Assembly (NCBI RefSeq): GCF_014334135.1 | Contig: NZ_CP060497.1 | Location: 4,898,001 to 4,962,000 of the forward strand | DNA: 64,000 nucleotides | From: Olivibacter sp. SDN3 | GTDB taxonomy: Bacteria; Bacteroidota; Bacteroidia; Sphingobacteriales; Sphingobacteriaceae | Reading direction: 5' to 3' | Shown here: positions 8,975-18,477 of the stretch, piece by piece | Numbering within the stretch: position 1 is the first letter of the stretch | Layout: every line of letters begins with the position of its first letter | Position numbers and translations under genes: made by a program | The notes under the pieces: generated by a model | Databases searched by the model: none | The model's input: the letters and a program-made list of their open reading frames with translations, nothing else | Told to the model about the DNA's origin: nothing

Positions 8975-9703
8975 CTAAACATTTCCCCAACCGTGCGCCA
9001 AAACATCCGCCAGATGCATCGTTTTCATCGTCAAATTATGTTTATCGATATATGCCTGTAAATGGAGTAAACAGGAAGCGTCGGTAGAGATAATGTATTC
9101 TGCACCTGCGTCCAGTGCGTTATTTACTTTCTGCTCAGCCATCGCACTGGATATACCACTAAACTTCACCGAAAAGGTACCACCAAAGCCACAACACATA
9201 TCGGTATCGCGCATCTCCATCAGTTCCAGTCCATCCACGTTTTTTAGCAAGAGCCTTGGTTCTTCTTTAATTCGACACTCCCGAAGTGCCGAACAGGAAT
9301 CGTGATAAACCGCTTTTCCCTCCAGTTCAGCGCCAAAATAATCCTTCTTTAAAATATTAACTAAAAAATCAGATAACTCATAAATGCTACCTTGTATTGA
9401 TCGGCATCGATTATGTACCATAGAATTAGTAAACAAATCGTTATAGCCATTTTTAATCATACCCGTACAGGAGGCCGAAGGTGATACGATATATTTTGAA
9501 TCGGCAAAATCTTCTAGAAATTTAGTTCCAATATCTTTGGCCTCATCCCAATAACCTGCGTTGTAAGCAGGCTGCCCGCAACAGGTTTGCTCAACGTTAT
9601 ATTGTACGCTACACCCCGCCTTCTCTAAAACTTTCACCGTATTAAAAGCAGTTGTTGGGTACAATTGGTCTATAAAACAAGGTATAAATAAATTAACATT
9701 CAT
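8975..9703 (-). CDS. LutA/YkgE-family (Fe-S)-binding protein
   Basis: About 242 residues from MNVNLFIP (ATG at 9701-9703; an upstream in-frame ATG at 9721 adds six residues unlike the family). It carries two CCG-type cysteine motifs, CCGQPAYNAG and CCGFGGTFSVKF, each in a cysteine-rich domain as in LutA/GlcF subunits that bind a 4Fe-4S cluster. In LutABC systems the protein helps oxidise L-lactate to pyruvate. Here no lutB or lutC lies beside it; instead it follows an MFS transporter by about 50 bp, so the two may be co-transcribed. Confidence 0.85.
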   Translation of the reverse strand: MNVNLFIPCFIDQLYPTTAFNTVKVLEKAGCSVQYNVEQTCCGQPAYNAGYWDEAKDIGTKFLEDFADSKYIVSPSASCTGMIKNGYNDLFTNSMVHNRCRSIQGSIYELSDFLVNILKKDYFGAELEGKAVYHDSCSALRECRIKEEPRLLLKNVDGLELMEMRDTDMCCGFGGTFSVKFSGISSAMAEQKVNNALDAGAEYIISTDASCLLHLQAYIDKHNLTMKTMHLADVLAHGWGNV

Positions 9704-9751
9704 GTTGCTGATTATTTTCAATACGTACTGTGCTAGATACCTGCTTCGGTA

Positions 9752-11065
9752 TTACAGCACATGCTCCAAGTGTTTTCTTCCCCTTTTATTTTCAAGCACT
9801 ATTCTAACTAGCAAAAATAGGCCCACAACAAAGTACAAAGCTAAACATAAAGCCGAATATCTGATATTAGCCGTTAGCTCCTCTATGAAAGCGAAAGAAA
9901 ATAAGCCAATTACGATGGCTAACTTTTCAGTAACATCATAAAAACTAAAAAATGCAGTTGTGTCTTTTTGATCTTTCGGAATAAGTTTAGAGTAGGTGGA
10001 GCGTGAGAGCGACTGTATTCCGCCCATAATCAATCCAACAACGGCCGCCAGTAAATAAAACTGCACTTCTGTATTTATATAATACGCGCTAACACAAACA
10101 GTTATCCATATCAGAACCACTATTGCCAGGACCTGCATGTTGCCCATCTTATTTGCCAAATAAGACATCATATAGGCACCTAAAATAGCTACCAATTGTA
10201 TAATTAAGATCGTTGCGATTAGCTTGGGAGCGCCCAAATGTAATATCTTCTCGCCAAAGGCAGCAGCCACCAGCATGGTTGTCTGTACGCCCATAGCGTA
10301 AAAGAAATAAGCTCCCAGAAATTTCCGCACACCGTCCAATTGTTTTATTTGCCTCCAAACTGCTTTTAGTTCGCTAAAGCCGCTTTTTAATACGTGTTTA
10401 CTCAACTTTTTCCCATTAGCTCTTCCCTCAGGTAATTTTTTAAAAGGAATCTGCGAAAAAGTCATCCACCAAACACCTACCAATAAAAAAGAAAGACGCG
10501 GTGCAAAACTGGCATCTGCTATGCCAAACCACTCTGGCTTCAGTACAAACACAAAGCAAATGATCTGAAGCAGTACGCTACCGATATAACCATAAGCAAA
10601 ACCTTGGGCACTTACGCGATCTTGTTGGTCAACACTTGCAATTTCCGGTAAGTATGAATTATTGAAAAGCACTCCCCCGATATAACCAGTAGCGGCCAAG
10701 ATACTACAGATAATACCCCATTCCAATGTTTCCAATTTAAAGAAAAACAGTCCTATGCAGGCAAAGCTACCTAAATAGGTAAAGCCTTTCATGAAAGTTT
10801 TCTTATTGCCTCTATTATCTGCTGTGGCCGACAAAAGGGGTAATACAAACACCATGGTTAAATAAGCAAAAGCCAAAGAATAATTTGCCAGCGCAGTATT
10901 GATAAATGTTAAACCAAAAAAGCTTACACGATCTCCCCCATCACTTGCGGTGGTAATAGCCGTATAATACGCTGGAAAAATAGTGGATGTGATAACTAGG
11001 TTATAAGCAGAATTCGACCAATCAAACATGGCCCACGCTCGTATGGTTGACTTATCGTTTTTCAC
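9752..11065 (-). CDS. MFS transporter, UMF1 (Atg22-like) family
   Basis: 437 residues with about 12 membrane segments and the N-terminal signature RAWAMFDWSNSAYNLVI, which marks the UMF1/Atg22-like branch of the major facilitator superfamily. GGIQSLSRSTYSKLIPKDQK in the second half is a typical loop motif. Yeast Atg22 exports amino acids from the vacuole; the bacterial substrate is not known. It is upstream of the LutA-like gene in the same direction. A TAGGTTTG motif at 11073-11080 lies only 8 bp before the ATG, so a very short leader is possible. Confidence 0.85.
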   Translation of the reverse strand: MKNDKSTIRAWAMFDWSNSAYNLVITSTIFPAYYTAITTASDGGDRVSFFGLTFINTALANYSLAFAYLTMVFVLPLLSATADNRGNKKTFMKGFTYLGSFACIGLFFFKLETLEWGIICSILAATGYIGGVLFNNSYLPEIASVDQQDRVSAQGFAYGYIGSVLLQIICFVFVLKPEWFGIADASFAPRLSFLLVGVWWMTFSQIPFKKLPEGRANGKKLSKHVLKSGFSELKAVWRQIKQLDGVRKFLGAYFFYAMGVQTTMLVAAAFGEKILHLGAPKLIATILIIQLVAILGAYMMSYLANKMGNMQVLAIVVLIWITVCVSAYYINTEVQFYLLAAVVGLIMGGIQSLSRSTYSKLIPKDQKDTTAFFSFYDVTEKLAIVIGLFSFAFIEELTANIRYSALCLALYFVVGLFLLVRIVLENKRGRKHLEHVL

Positions 11066-11118
11066 TACAACACAAACCTACTTTTTTCTTTTGAAAGTAA
11101 AGCTATTTTTAAAAAAAA

Positions 11119-11149
11119 TATGCCGGTGAAATAATATTTCACCGGCATA
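11119..11149 (-). terminator. Terminator of the susCD operon ending at 11172
   Basis: Perfect 14-bp arms TATGCCGGTGAAAT / ATTTCACCGGCATA with a 3-nt spacer, followed on the minus strand by an eight-T run. It lies 22 bp after the susD stop and separates it from the MFS gene. Confidence 0.85.
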
Positions 11150-11171
11150 ATAACACATTCCGAATATTTTC

Positions 11172-12893
11172 TTAATAACCTGAGTTTTGGGTCAAGATGC
11201 CCCCGCTTCGATCAAGTTCTGTCTGTGGTATCGGATAATACTCATTTTGGGGTTGGAAGCTTAAGTTTCTTGAGATGCTCAAGTAACCTCCTTCAAAGCC
11301 CGAATAACTATCAAGTACCTGTTGTGCGACACCCCAACGCACCAAATCATAAAAACGGTGTCCTTCTAAGGCGAGTTCCAATCTTCTTTCGAAGCGTACT
11401 GCGTTACGTGCATATTCTGCATTGGGGAAGGACTGGTACGGCTGTACGTCATAGTCAGCAACCGGTGAACCCCCCGCAACTTTTGGTGCTAAATTAGCCG
11501 CCCTACTACGTACTGCATTGACCAGCTCGAGTGCTCCCGGAAGGTCTCCCAACTCTACTTTACACTCCGCTGCCATCAGGTATACATCGGCCAATCGAAT
11601 GATTTTTACATTTAAGCCAGTGACCTGTACCGTTCCTGCCACGGTATTGCCTGCAAACTGTGCCTGTTCAATGGTATGTTTTATGCCAACGAACGGACCT
11701 GCAAAACCTGGATCACGTATCCATGCATCTCCTGGCATAGTTCCCCAATCACGGAAGGGAACGCCCCTACGGCCCACGGTATAATCTAAACGTGGATCAA
11801 CCCGCAAGGTGCGGTCGACCTGATAATTACTTTTGTCGCTTCCAGTCAATCCAAAATCGGAAAGGTAAGGATCATCCCGATAACTTCCGTCCAACATCGG
11901 CAGCCCATCATCATCAACACGAAAAGCATTAACCAGATCGAAGGATGGTTGCAAGAAGCCACAGCAGTTGATCGGGGCATTTCCGTAGAAGAAATTCAAC
12001 ATGTCGCCGGTATTGGCATTATCACCGCTTCCATCAGGATTCAAACCATGCTGTACTTCAAAAATCGATTCCGGTCCATTCTCGGCCGTAATATCATAAT
12101 TATCTGTAAAAGATAAACCTGCAAGGTCTGGCTTACTGTCTATTACAGCTTGCAGAAAAGGCAAAGCTTCATCATGTCGTTGCTGATATAGTAAAAATTT
12201 ACCTAGATACGCCTGTGCAACAGGTAGATTGACACGACCAACTTCTCCGTTATACTTTTCCTCTGTTAAGTTTTCGATGGCGAAGCGTAGGTCTTCTTCA
12301 ATCATTGGGCTAATATCACTATCATTCGGGGTATTGGCCGCATCTTCCGTAGAGGTGACGCCTTCATCTACCCAAGGTACGTTTACAAATAAACGTTTGA
12401 GCATAAAATAGTAATGCGCACGTAATAAACGTGTTTCGCCCTGAATCTGCACGGCACGCTCCTCGTCAAATTTCTCGTCGTCTCCAGCCTGGAGATCTGC
12501 CAGTACCCTTAAAGTATTATTACAACGCGTGATACCTTCATAAAAACGGTTCCAAGCCACTTCCAATTGATCATTAGTGCTCGTAGGCCGATTCTGCTCA
12601 ATGAAATTCATGTTCGGTTGATCACCATTGTTACTGCCCTTATGTGCATTATCTGCCGCAACGTCGCCAAACAACCACTGACTGGGAGCCGAACTAAAGC
12701 TAGCCCAAAGTCCTTCTATGTTGCCGTTCAGCATGGAGTAAGAACCAATCAGTAAACCTTCCACTCCTTCTCTACTCTCTACCTGCGGAAAAGTCAACTC
12801 CCCTTGAGGATTAGGCTCTAAAAAACTCTTACTACAGGAAAGTATCGTTGTCAACGTTATCACTGCAATACATATATGTTTTAATCTTTTCAT
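11172..12893 (-). CDS. SusD/RagB-family outer-membrane lipoprotein
   Basis: 573 residues with a lipoprotein signal (lipobox near TILSCSKSFLEP) and the SusD layout: the N-terminal SusD-like region with NPQGELTFPQ and RAHYYFMLKRLF, and the C-terminal RagB part with YLMAAECKVELGD, NAVRSRAA and LALEGHRFYDLVRWG, a family hallmark. It should capture substrate for the SusC encoded 22 bp upstream. It is clearly paralogous to the SusD at 18478-20208, sharing the HKGS..DQPNMN and VGRRGV segments, which points to a duplicated operon. Confidence 0.94.
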   Translation of the reverse strand: MKRLKHICIAVITLTTILSCSKSFLEPNPQGELTFPQVESREGVEGLLIGSYSMLNGNIEGLWASFSSAPSQWLFGDVAADNAHKGSNNGDQPNMNFIEQNRPTSTNDQLEVAWNRFYEGITRCNNTLRVLADLQAGDDEKFDEERAVQIQGETRLLRAHYYFMLKRLFVNVPWVDEGVTSTEDAANTPNDSDISPMIEEDLRFAIENLTEEKYNGEVGRVNLPVAQAYLGKFLLYQQRHDEALPFLQAVIDSKPDLAGLSFTDNYDITAENGPESIFEVQHGLNPDGSGDNANTGDMLNFFYGNAPINCCGFLQPSFDLVNAFRVDDDGLPMLDGSYRDDPYLSDFGLTGSDKSNYQVDRTLRVDPRLDYTVGRRGVPFRDWGTMPGDAWIRDPGFAGPFVGIKHTIEQAQFAGNTVAGTVQVTGLNVKIIRLADVYLMAAECKVELGDLPGALELVNAVRSRAANLAPKVAGGSPVADYDVQPYQSFPNAEYARNAVRFERRLELALEGHRFYDLVRWGVAQQVLDSYSGFEGGYLSISRNLSFQPQNEYYPIPQTELDRSGGILTQNSGY

Positions 12894-12915
12894 CTTCTTT
12901 ACGCGTTTAATCCAA

Positions 12916-15900
12916 TTAAAAACTTAAATTAACCCCGAACAAAAACTGCCTATTGAGCGGATAAATACCGCGGTCTACCCCAAGCACCGGATAGGCCCCG
13001 CCTCCTGCCTGACTGACTTCAGGATCAAGACCAGTGTAATTGGTGATCGTGAACAGGTTCGTTATTCCTAAATATATCCGCATTCTATCAATACCCCAGT
13101 CTCTTGTAAACATATTTTCTGTTGGCAGCGTATAACCAATCTGCAGGTTACGCATTCTAAAGAAACTGCCATCCTGTACATAATAACTGGAAGAAGCGTA
13201 TTCAAAATCAGAAGCTCCACGGTAAAGAGATGGAATATTACTGCCCGTATTGGTAGGACTCCAAGCATCCAATAAGCGTGTGGTTAACGCACCATCAAAT
13301 GTGGTAAAGTCTGTGAAATAACGAGTTGCTTCGTACAAATCATTCCCCTGCGATGCATTGAAGAACATGGAAACGTCAAAGTTCTTGTAAGATGCGTTGA
13401 AGCTGATAGAATAGATAAAATCAGGATGCGGGTTACCGATGATTGTACGGTCTTCTGGGTCAATAACGCCATCGCCATTGATGTCGGCATATTTAAGTCC
13501 ACCTACACGAGCACCCGCATACGTTGCTTCTGATTCAAGTTCCGCCTCGTTTTGGTAAATTCCCGCTACTTGATAGCCGAAGAAAGAACCAAAAGGTGCA
13601 CCTGCTCTTAATACAGTAGTAGATAACGTTCTAAAGTTACCGTAAATCTGTTGAGTGACGCCAGGTGCTAAACTCAATACTTCGTTGACATTTCGCGTGA
13701 AATTTAGACCTACATCAAATTTAAAAGGACGATCATCTTCCCTGCCATAGTGGTATCCTAAGTTAATTTCAAAACCGCGGTTGCGCATATCTCCCACATT
13801 CACGTAGGGAGAAGTACCACCGCCCACGGCTACTGATGGCAAAGGCACTTGGTACAACATATCTGTTGTCTTTTTATCGTACCAATCGAAGGTTCCATCG
13901 AACTTTCCATTAAACAACGTAAAATCTAAACCAAAATTCAGCTGCGATACTTCTTCCCATTTTACATCCGGATTGCTATAAGCATGTTGGCGGATACCTG
14001 TCACACTTCCCGAGCCATTGATCGGGTAAGTGGAAGTGATTAACGATGATTGGATACGGTCAAGGAACTGGAATGCCGGTATACGTTGATTACCTGTGAT
14101 ACCATAAGTTGCTCTGACCTTTAGATCTGTGAGCCAATCGGCTTCACTCATGAACTCCTCTTGTGACAAGCGCCATGCAAAACTACCGGCGGGAAAAACA
14201 CCATACTTATTTTCGGAACCAAAATTCGAAGAACCGTCTCGACGAACCGTTGCACTGAACAAATAGCGGTCTTTGAGAGAGTAGTCGGCCTTGGCGAACA
14301 GGGAGAATAAAGAACCTAAATCACCGAAACTTGAATTACTGATATTAGACGTTCCGGTATCCAGATAATAATAATCTAAATTACCTAATACAAAAAAGTC
14401 ATTACGTGCACCATTTAATTGTCGGCTTCTATTACGGATGGCTTCCGTACCAGCTAAAACGGTCAGTATGTGATCGTCGTTAATGTTTAACCGGTAGTTT
14501 AAGGTGTTGGTCCAAGTCCATTCTGTATTGTATCCCTGGTATTCGCTCAGGTTATTATTGTTTGTGCCCTCTGAAAATTCGAGGTTTGGATAAGCCATAC
14601 TCAAACCATTATAATTTTCATACCTTAACCCAAAGGAGGTACGCGCAACAAGTCCTTTCGCTAAATCTACTTCACCGAAGACGTTTCCAAAAAAGAAATT
14701 ACTTCGGTTCTTGTTATCTTTTCCCCGATACAACATGGCTAAGGGGTTCTGAGCATTACCTAACATCCCCCCTCTGGTTCCCGCAAAATTCCCCATGACA
14801 TCGTAAACCGGGACTATTGTTGGAATCCTATAGGCAAAGCCGAGAGGACTACCTTCATCTTGATATTCACCCGGTACATTTACGTTAGACCCCATTCCAA
14901 AATTTTCGGTATAGCTGTATTGTGCATTTTCACCAAACCTGAACTTATTATTGAATGCGGAGAACTGGGTGTTCGACCGAAGATTAAAACGCTCAAAACC
15001 TGTATGTTTGATAATACCCTTTTGGCCAAGATAACCAGCAGACATCGCATAGGTTGCATTCTCGCTACCGCCTGTGGCACCAAGTTGATAGTTCTGCATG
15101 GGTGCACTGCCCATCATTTCGTCAAACCAGTTTGTTCCAGCTTGATTGGCCTCAGTGATTTGATAAAATGTTCCCGGATCACGTGAGTAATTGTAATTGG
15201 CTGGGTCTGCCAGTTCGGGTGTGACATCAGCGCCAATAGCTGAACCCGCTAAAAGATAGCCCGGTAATACGGGGTTTTCTCCACCTCCGTAAAGCCGAGA
15301 CAGTTCACTTGCAGGATTTAAACCTGAATTACGATACGATTGATAAAGATTTTCTGCGTATTGCTGTGGACCCATCATCGTTGGAAAGCCCGACGACCGG
15401 GGCACTTGCGATCCATAATTAGCATCCAACGTAATTCTAGGTTTTCCTTCCAACCCTTGCTTAGTGGTAACAATCACGACCCCATTGTTTGCCCTTGCTC
15501 CATAAATAGACGCTGCAGACGCATCTTTAAGTACCTGCATACTTTCTATATCATTTTGGTTCAACCAACTAAGCTTCCCTTCATAAGGTACACCGTCTAT
15601 TACATAAAGCGGTTCATTATTATTAATTGTACTGAAGCCCCTGATACGGATCTGCGGAGTAGAACCCGGCGCACCATCGGTTACGATATTCACCCCCGGT
15701 GCTCTTCCCTGCAACGCTTCCACAGCACTTGCCGCGGGTTGACTCTTCATCTCATTTACATTTACCACGGCTACCGAGCCTGTGATATCCCTTCTACGCT
15801 GGCTTGAATAACCTGTGACTACGACTTCATCCAAATCGCTGGTCTGCGATTCCAAACTGATACTATAGGTATCCTGTTCCGATGTTACCGTAAATTCCTG

Positions 15901-16437
15901 ACTGGTATAACCGATATAAGAAACAACGATTACATCGTTAACATTTGCCGTCAGTGAAAATGCGCCCTGTTCATTTGTTAAAATACCACTGTTGGTGTTT
16001 TTTACCAATACGCTAACGCCAGGCAGTGGTTCATTGCTGGCAGCATCGATTACCCGACCGGTGATTTCTTTCTGCTGGGCCTGTTGCGATAATAGGATCC
16101 TTCCATTATCAATTTTATAAGCAATATTCAACGGAGCAAGTACACCGTCTAAGACAGCCGCTAAATCAGATGCTTGTATATCAACTTCCACTATCCGGTG
16201 TGCACCAATAGCAGAAGGACTGTACACAAACTTAACCTGAGACTGACTCTCCACCTGTTGTAACAAGTTTTTCAGGCTCATTTTCGTCGCTGTTATATGG
16301 ACGTTTTTTTTAAGTACACCCTGTGCTTCCGCGGAATTCGCATAAGAAGAAAATGTACCTATAGAGATGAGCAAAGCGTGAATAAAGGATATTCTCATCG
16401 CTGTTGTAATTAAAGCAGTAATTCGTTCTTTTTTCAT
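12916..16437 (-). CDS. SusC/RagA-family TonB-dependent receptor with STN domain
   Basis: 1173 residues. Order: signal peptide (about 1-38, ending SSYANSAEAQ), STN domain (about 45-115), a carboxypeptidase-D-regulatory-like domain (ITGRVIDAASNEPLPGVSVL, about 125-200), a plug after LDEVVVTGYSSQRRRDITG, and a barrel ending in FGVNLSF. The STN domain together with an upstream fecR and sigma gene indicates signal transduction on substrate binding. The barrel is very similar to that of the receptor at 20220-23528, which lacks STN. Its substrate is unknown. Confidence 0.95.
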   Translation of the reverse strand: MKKERITALITTAMRISFIHALLISIGTFSSYANSAEAQGVLKKNVHITATKMSLKNLLQQVESQSQVKFVYSPSAIGAHRIVEVDIQASDLAAVLDGVLAPLNIAYKIDNGRILLSQQAQQKEITGRVIDAASNEPLPGVSVLVKNTNSGILTNEQGAFSLTANVNDVIVVSYIGYTSQEFTVTSEQDTYSISLESQTSDLDEVVVTGYSSQRRRDITGSVAVVNVNEMKSQPAASAVEALQGRAPGVNIVTDGAPGSTPQIRIRGFSTINNNEPLYVIDGVPYEGKLSWLNQNDIESMQVLKDASAASIYGARANNGVVIVTTKQGLEGKPRITLDANYGSQVPRSSGFPTMMGPQQYAENLYQSYRNSGLNPASELSRLYGGGENPVLPGYLLAGSAIGADVTPELADPANYNYSRDPGTFYQITEANQAGTNWFDEMMGSAPMQNYQLGATGGSENATYAMSAGYLGQKGIIKHTGFERFNLRSNTQFSAFNNKFRFGENAQYSYTENFGMGSNVNVPGEYQDEGSPLGFAYRIPTIVPVYDVMGNFAGTRGGMLGNAQNPLAMLYRGKDNKNRSNFFFGNVFGEVDLAKGLVARTSFGLRYENYNGLSMAYPNLEFSEGTNNNNLSEYQGYNTEWTWTNTLNYRLNINDDHILTVLAGTEAIRNRSRQLNGARNDFFVLGNLDYYYLDTGTSNISNSSFGDLGSLFSLFAKADYSLKDRYLFSATVRRDGSSNFGSENKYGVFPAGSFAWRLSQEEFMSEADWLTDLKVRATYGITGNQRIPAFQFLDRIQSSLITSTYPINGSGSVTGIRQHAYSNPDVKWEEVSQLNFGLDFTLFNGKFDGTFDWYDKKTTDMLYQVPLPSVAVGGGTSPYVNVGDMRNRGFEINLGYHYGREDDRPFKFDVGLNFTRNVNEVLSLAPGVTQQIYGNFRTLSTTVLRAGAPFGSFFGYQVAGIYQNEAELESEATYAGARVGGLKYADINGDGVIDPEDRTIIGNPHPDFIYSISFNASYKNFDVSMFFNASQGNDLYEATRYFTDFTTFDGALTTRLLDAWSPTNTGSNIPSLYRGASDFEYASSSYYVQDGSFFRMRNLQIGYTLPTENMFTRDWGIDRMRIYLGITNLFTITNYTGLDPEVSQAGGGAYPVLGVDRGIYPLNRQFLFGVNLSF

Positions 16438-16511
16438 AAATTAGAAAAATTTTGGTTTGTAAGGGCTTCCCTTCGACAGTGGCCCAAAAAATCATTATTT
16501 TATCCTTTAAA

Positions 16512-16545
16512 GCCGGCGATATCCCCATATTGCCGGCCTTTTTTT
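16512..16545 (+). terminator. Hairpin with T-run in the fecR-susC spacer
   Basis: GCCGGC-GATATCCCCATATT-GCCGGC forms a stem with an inner ATAT/ATAT pairing, followed on plus by a run of T. All neighbouring genes are on minus, where the hairpin is followed by TTTAAAGG instead. It may be a weak two-way terminator or a structured susC leader. Confidence 0.4.
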
Positions 16546-16600
16546 CGTTAACTGCTGTCTGTTTTTGTCATGTCATTGGTTTGTTTTTGGTTGTTATTGT

Positions 16601-17635
16601 TTATTGTTTGATTAAAATCTTTTTGCCTTTTACGGTATAATTTGTTTGCGTTACCTCACAAATAATATCCAGCTGATCAAATAGACTCATATCTTGGATG
16701 TCTCCCGTAAAAGTCGTATTTGTTAAAGATGGGTCAAGTGAAATAGGTAGGCCATAAATAGCTTCTAAACGACTGCTTAATTCGTGCAATGTAATTTCAG
16801 TAAAGTTTAAGGAAACTGAAGACAATATCGTGGGAGAAACCGGAACAGGATGTGCAGCTATTCCTTCTTCCAACCGCCCTTTTGCATCGTCCAATACAGC
16901 GCGGTGGTTTGTAGTTAATTGAACTTTTTCAGGTTTTGACAACACTCTTTTTAATACATTTTTTCGTCTACTATTATCTATTACTTCCACCTTACCGGAA
17001 AACACAGTGATTTCCTCTGTTTCCTTTCCCGGCATTTTACGAATCAAAAAGGATGTACCCAATACCTTGGTAATGGTTGTGTTATGAAAAACATAAAATG
17101 GTCTACTGGCATTGGCTTTTACCTGAAAATAGGCATCACCTGTTACGTGTACCTCTCTATTATCCAAAAACGTAGCAGCATACCGTAAACTCGCCTTGGC
17201 AAAAAGCTTTATGGTAGAACTGTCTGGCAGCACTACCAAGCTAACCGAATCTGTATCGTTCCTGATAGTGGTAATCTCATTGGTAGGAACATTTGACACA
17301 AAGGATGCATCTGTTGGATATTCTTCTAATCGCTTCTGCACAAACCACAGCGTGGATAGCAATAACACACTACAAGAAGCTGCTACCAACCATATTTTAG
17401 GGAAGTTTATCGTTTTACTTAACGAAATGGTTTTTGAAGATGATGACGGTTGTGTCTGCTGATTGATTTTCTCCCACAGCTCCTTTTCCAGTGAATTTAA
17501 ATCAATGGACGCCTTATCTCCCTTAAACTCTTTATTCAACTCGTCATACCAGCTGTCAATCCATTCTTTTTCTTTGGCACTGCACTCGCCGGATAGATAA
17601 CGCAAAAGTAACTGGTGAAAATCACGTCTACTCAT
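16601..17635 (-). CDS. FecR-family anti-sigma factor
   Basis: 344 residues: cytoplasmic N-terminus with LLRYLSGECSAKEKEWIDSW, a membrane segment at about 78-96 (IWLVAASCSVLLLSTLWFV), a FecR domain at about 120-215 (SVSLVVLPDSSTIKLFAKAS, then a VHVTGDAYFQVK motif) and a C-terminal DUF4974-like domain (LHELSSRLEAIYGLPI, TNTTFTGDI). It should link the STN domain of the downstream SusC to the sigma factor encoded upstream. The sigma gene is 62 bp away and both read in the same direction. Confidence 0.92.
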   Translation of the reverse strand: MSRRDFHQLLLRYLSGECSAKEKEWIDSWYDELNKEFKGDKASIDLNSLEKELWEKINQQTQPSSSSKTISLSKTINFPKIWLVAASCSVLLLSTLWFVQKRLEEYPTDASFVSNVPTNEITTIRNDTDSVSLVVLPDSSTIKLFAKASLRYAATFLDNREVHVTGDAYFQVKANASRPFYVFHNTTITKVLGTSFLIRKMPGKETEEITVFSGKVEVIDNSRRKNVLKRVLSKPEKVQLTTNHRAVLDDAKGRLEEGIAAHPVPVSPTILSSVSLNFTEITLHELSSRLEAIYGLPISLDPSLTNTTFTGDIQDMSLFDQLDIICEVTQTNYTVKGKKILIKQ

Positions 17636-17697
17636 AATTTAGCTTTATATAATTGGTCTTTTTCCCCGACCTATCATATAGAGTCAATTAAGTAAGT

Positions 17698-18294
17698 TTA
17701 TACCCTAAAAATAAATTTTAAAAAAAAGGAAAACACTGTTACACAGACTAATAAATAATCTTTCAACGACACACGTAAACTTTTCAGGGATTTGGTGATA
17801 TGATATTCAACTGCTTTTTCAGATAATTTTAAGCGTTGCGCAATTTCTTTGATAGAAAAGGCTTCCATTCGACTTAATTCAAAGATTTCCTTGGTTTTAA
17901 CAGGTAATTTGGCAATACCCTCTTCAATAGCTCCAGCTAAACAATTATAATTAAGTTGGTCTTCCACAGAATTGTCTACCAGTGTCTGTTCCTGCTGATT
18001 GGCTGTATACCTTTCTAAATGTAACTGTGCTCGGATGTGATTAATAAATTGGAACTTAATAGCGGCATGAAGATAAGATGGAAGATGTTGGATATTTTGT
18101 TGCTCTCTTTTCTCCCATAATGAAATGAAAATTTTTTGTGTAATCTCCTCCGCAAGTAGCTCATTTCCTGATTTTTCAACGACCTTCCAATAACACATTT
18201 TCCAATACTTTTCATATATTGCTTGGAATGCCTGATAATCATTTTCTGATAATCTCCTTAAGAGTATAGCATCTTCTTGGTTAGTGTTTGGCAT
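17698..18294 (-). CDS. RNA polymerase ECF-type sigma factor
   Basis: 198 residues: region 2 at about 18-90 (AFQAIYEKYWKMCYWKV, EEITQKIFISLWEKR) and region 4 at about 125-180 (LPVKTKEIFELSRMEAFSIK, EIAQRLKLSEKAVEYHI). The final 18 residues are hydrophobic (LLVCVTVFSFFLKFIF), a tail common in Bacteroidota ECF factors of sigma/FecR/SusC cassettes. It is preceded by a good promoter at 18317-18348 and heads the fecR-susC-susD string. Confidence 0.92.
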   Translation of the reverse strand: MPNTNQEDAILLRRLSENDYQAFQAIYEKYWKMCYWKVVEKSGNELLAEEITQKIFISLWEKREQQNIQHLPSYLHAAIKFQFINHIRAQLHLERYTANQQEQTLVDNSVEDQLNYNCLAGAIEEGIAKLPVKTKEIFELSRMEAFSIKEIAQRLKLSEKAVEYHITKSLKSLRVSLKDYLLVCVTVFSFFLKFIFRV

Positions 18295-18316
18295 ATGATT
18301 TTCTATTGGTTGGTAA

Positions 18317-18348
18317 CAAACCTAATAAAAATTATGAAAAACCCCAAT
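18317..18348 (-). promoter_or_regulatory. Promoter of the second ECF sigma gene
   Basis: Read on minus, the -7 box TAGGTTTG (18317-18324) and an ATTG -33 element (18345-18348) are 20 nt apart, matching the Bacteroidota housekeeping pattern. The start codon lies 23 bp downstream. Confidence 0.6.
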
Positions 18349-18406
18349 AAAACACGTTAATACCTGTATTTATGTCATCTGATTTTTTCGATCGAAGTAA
18401 AATAAA

Positions 18407-18442
18407 CGAAAGTCCGGTTGGATGTATCCAACCGGACTTTCG
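18407..18442 (-). terminator. Terminator of the upstream susCD pair
   Basis: Perfect 17-bp arms starting CGAAAGTCCGG and ending CCGGACTTTCG, with a 2-nt centre, 36 bp past the susD stop and followed on minus by TTTATTTT. It isolates this operon from the sigma/FecR cassette downstream. Confidence 0.85.
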
Positions 18443-18477
18443 ACAATATTGTATTCCTATCAAATACAATTCTTTCG

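Noticed and set aside
8656-9006. 116-aa minus-strand frame overlapping the small HTH gene
   Set aside because: It overlaps both the HTH-like gene and the end of the LutA-like gene, has no family and a composition typical of chance frames in AT-rich DNA.
15340-15807. 155-aa plus-strand frame inside the STN-containing susC
   Set aside because: Antisense shadow of conserved plug-domain coding sequence; Arg/Ser/His-rich with no family.
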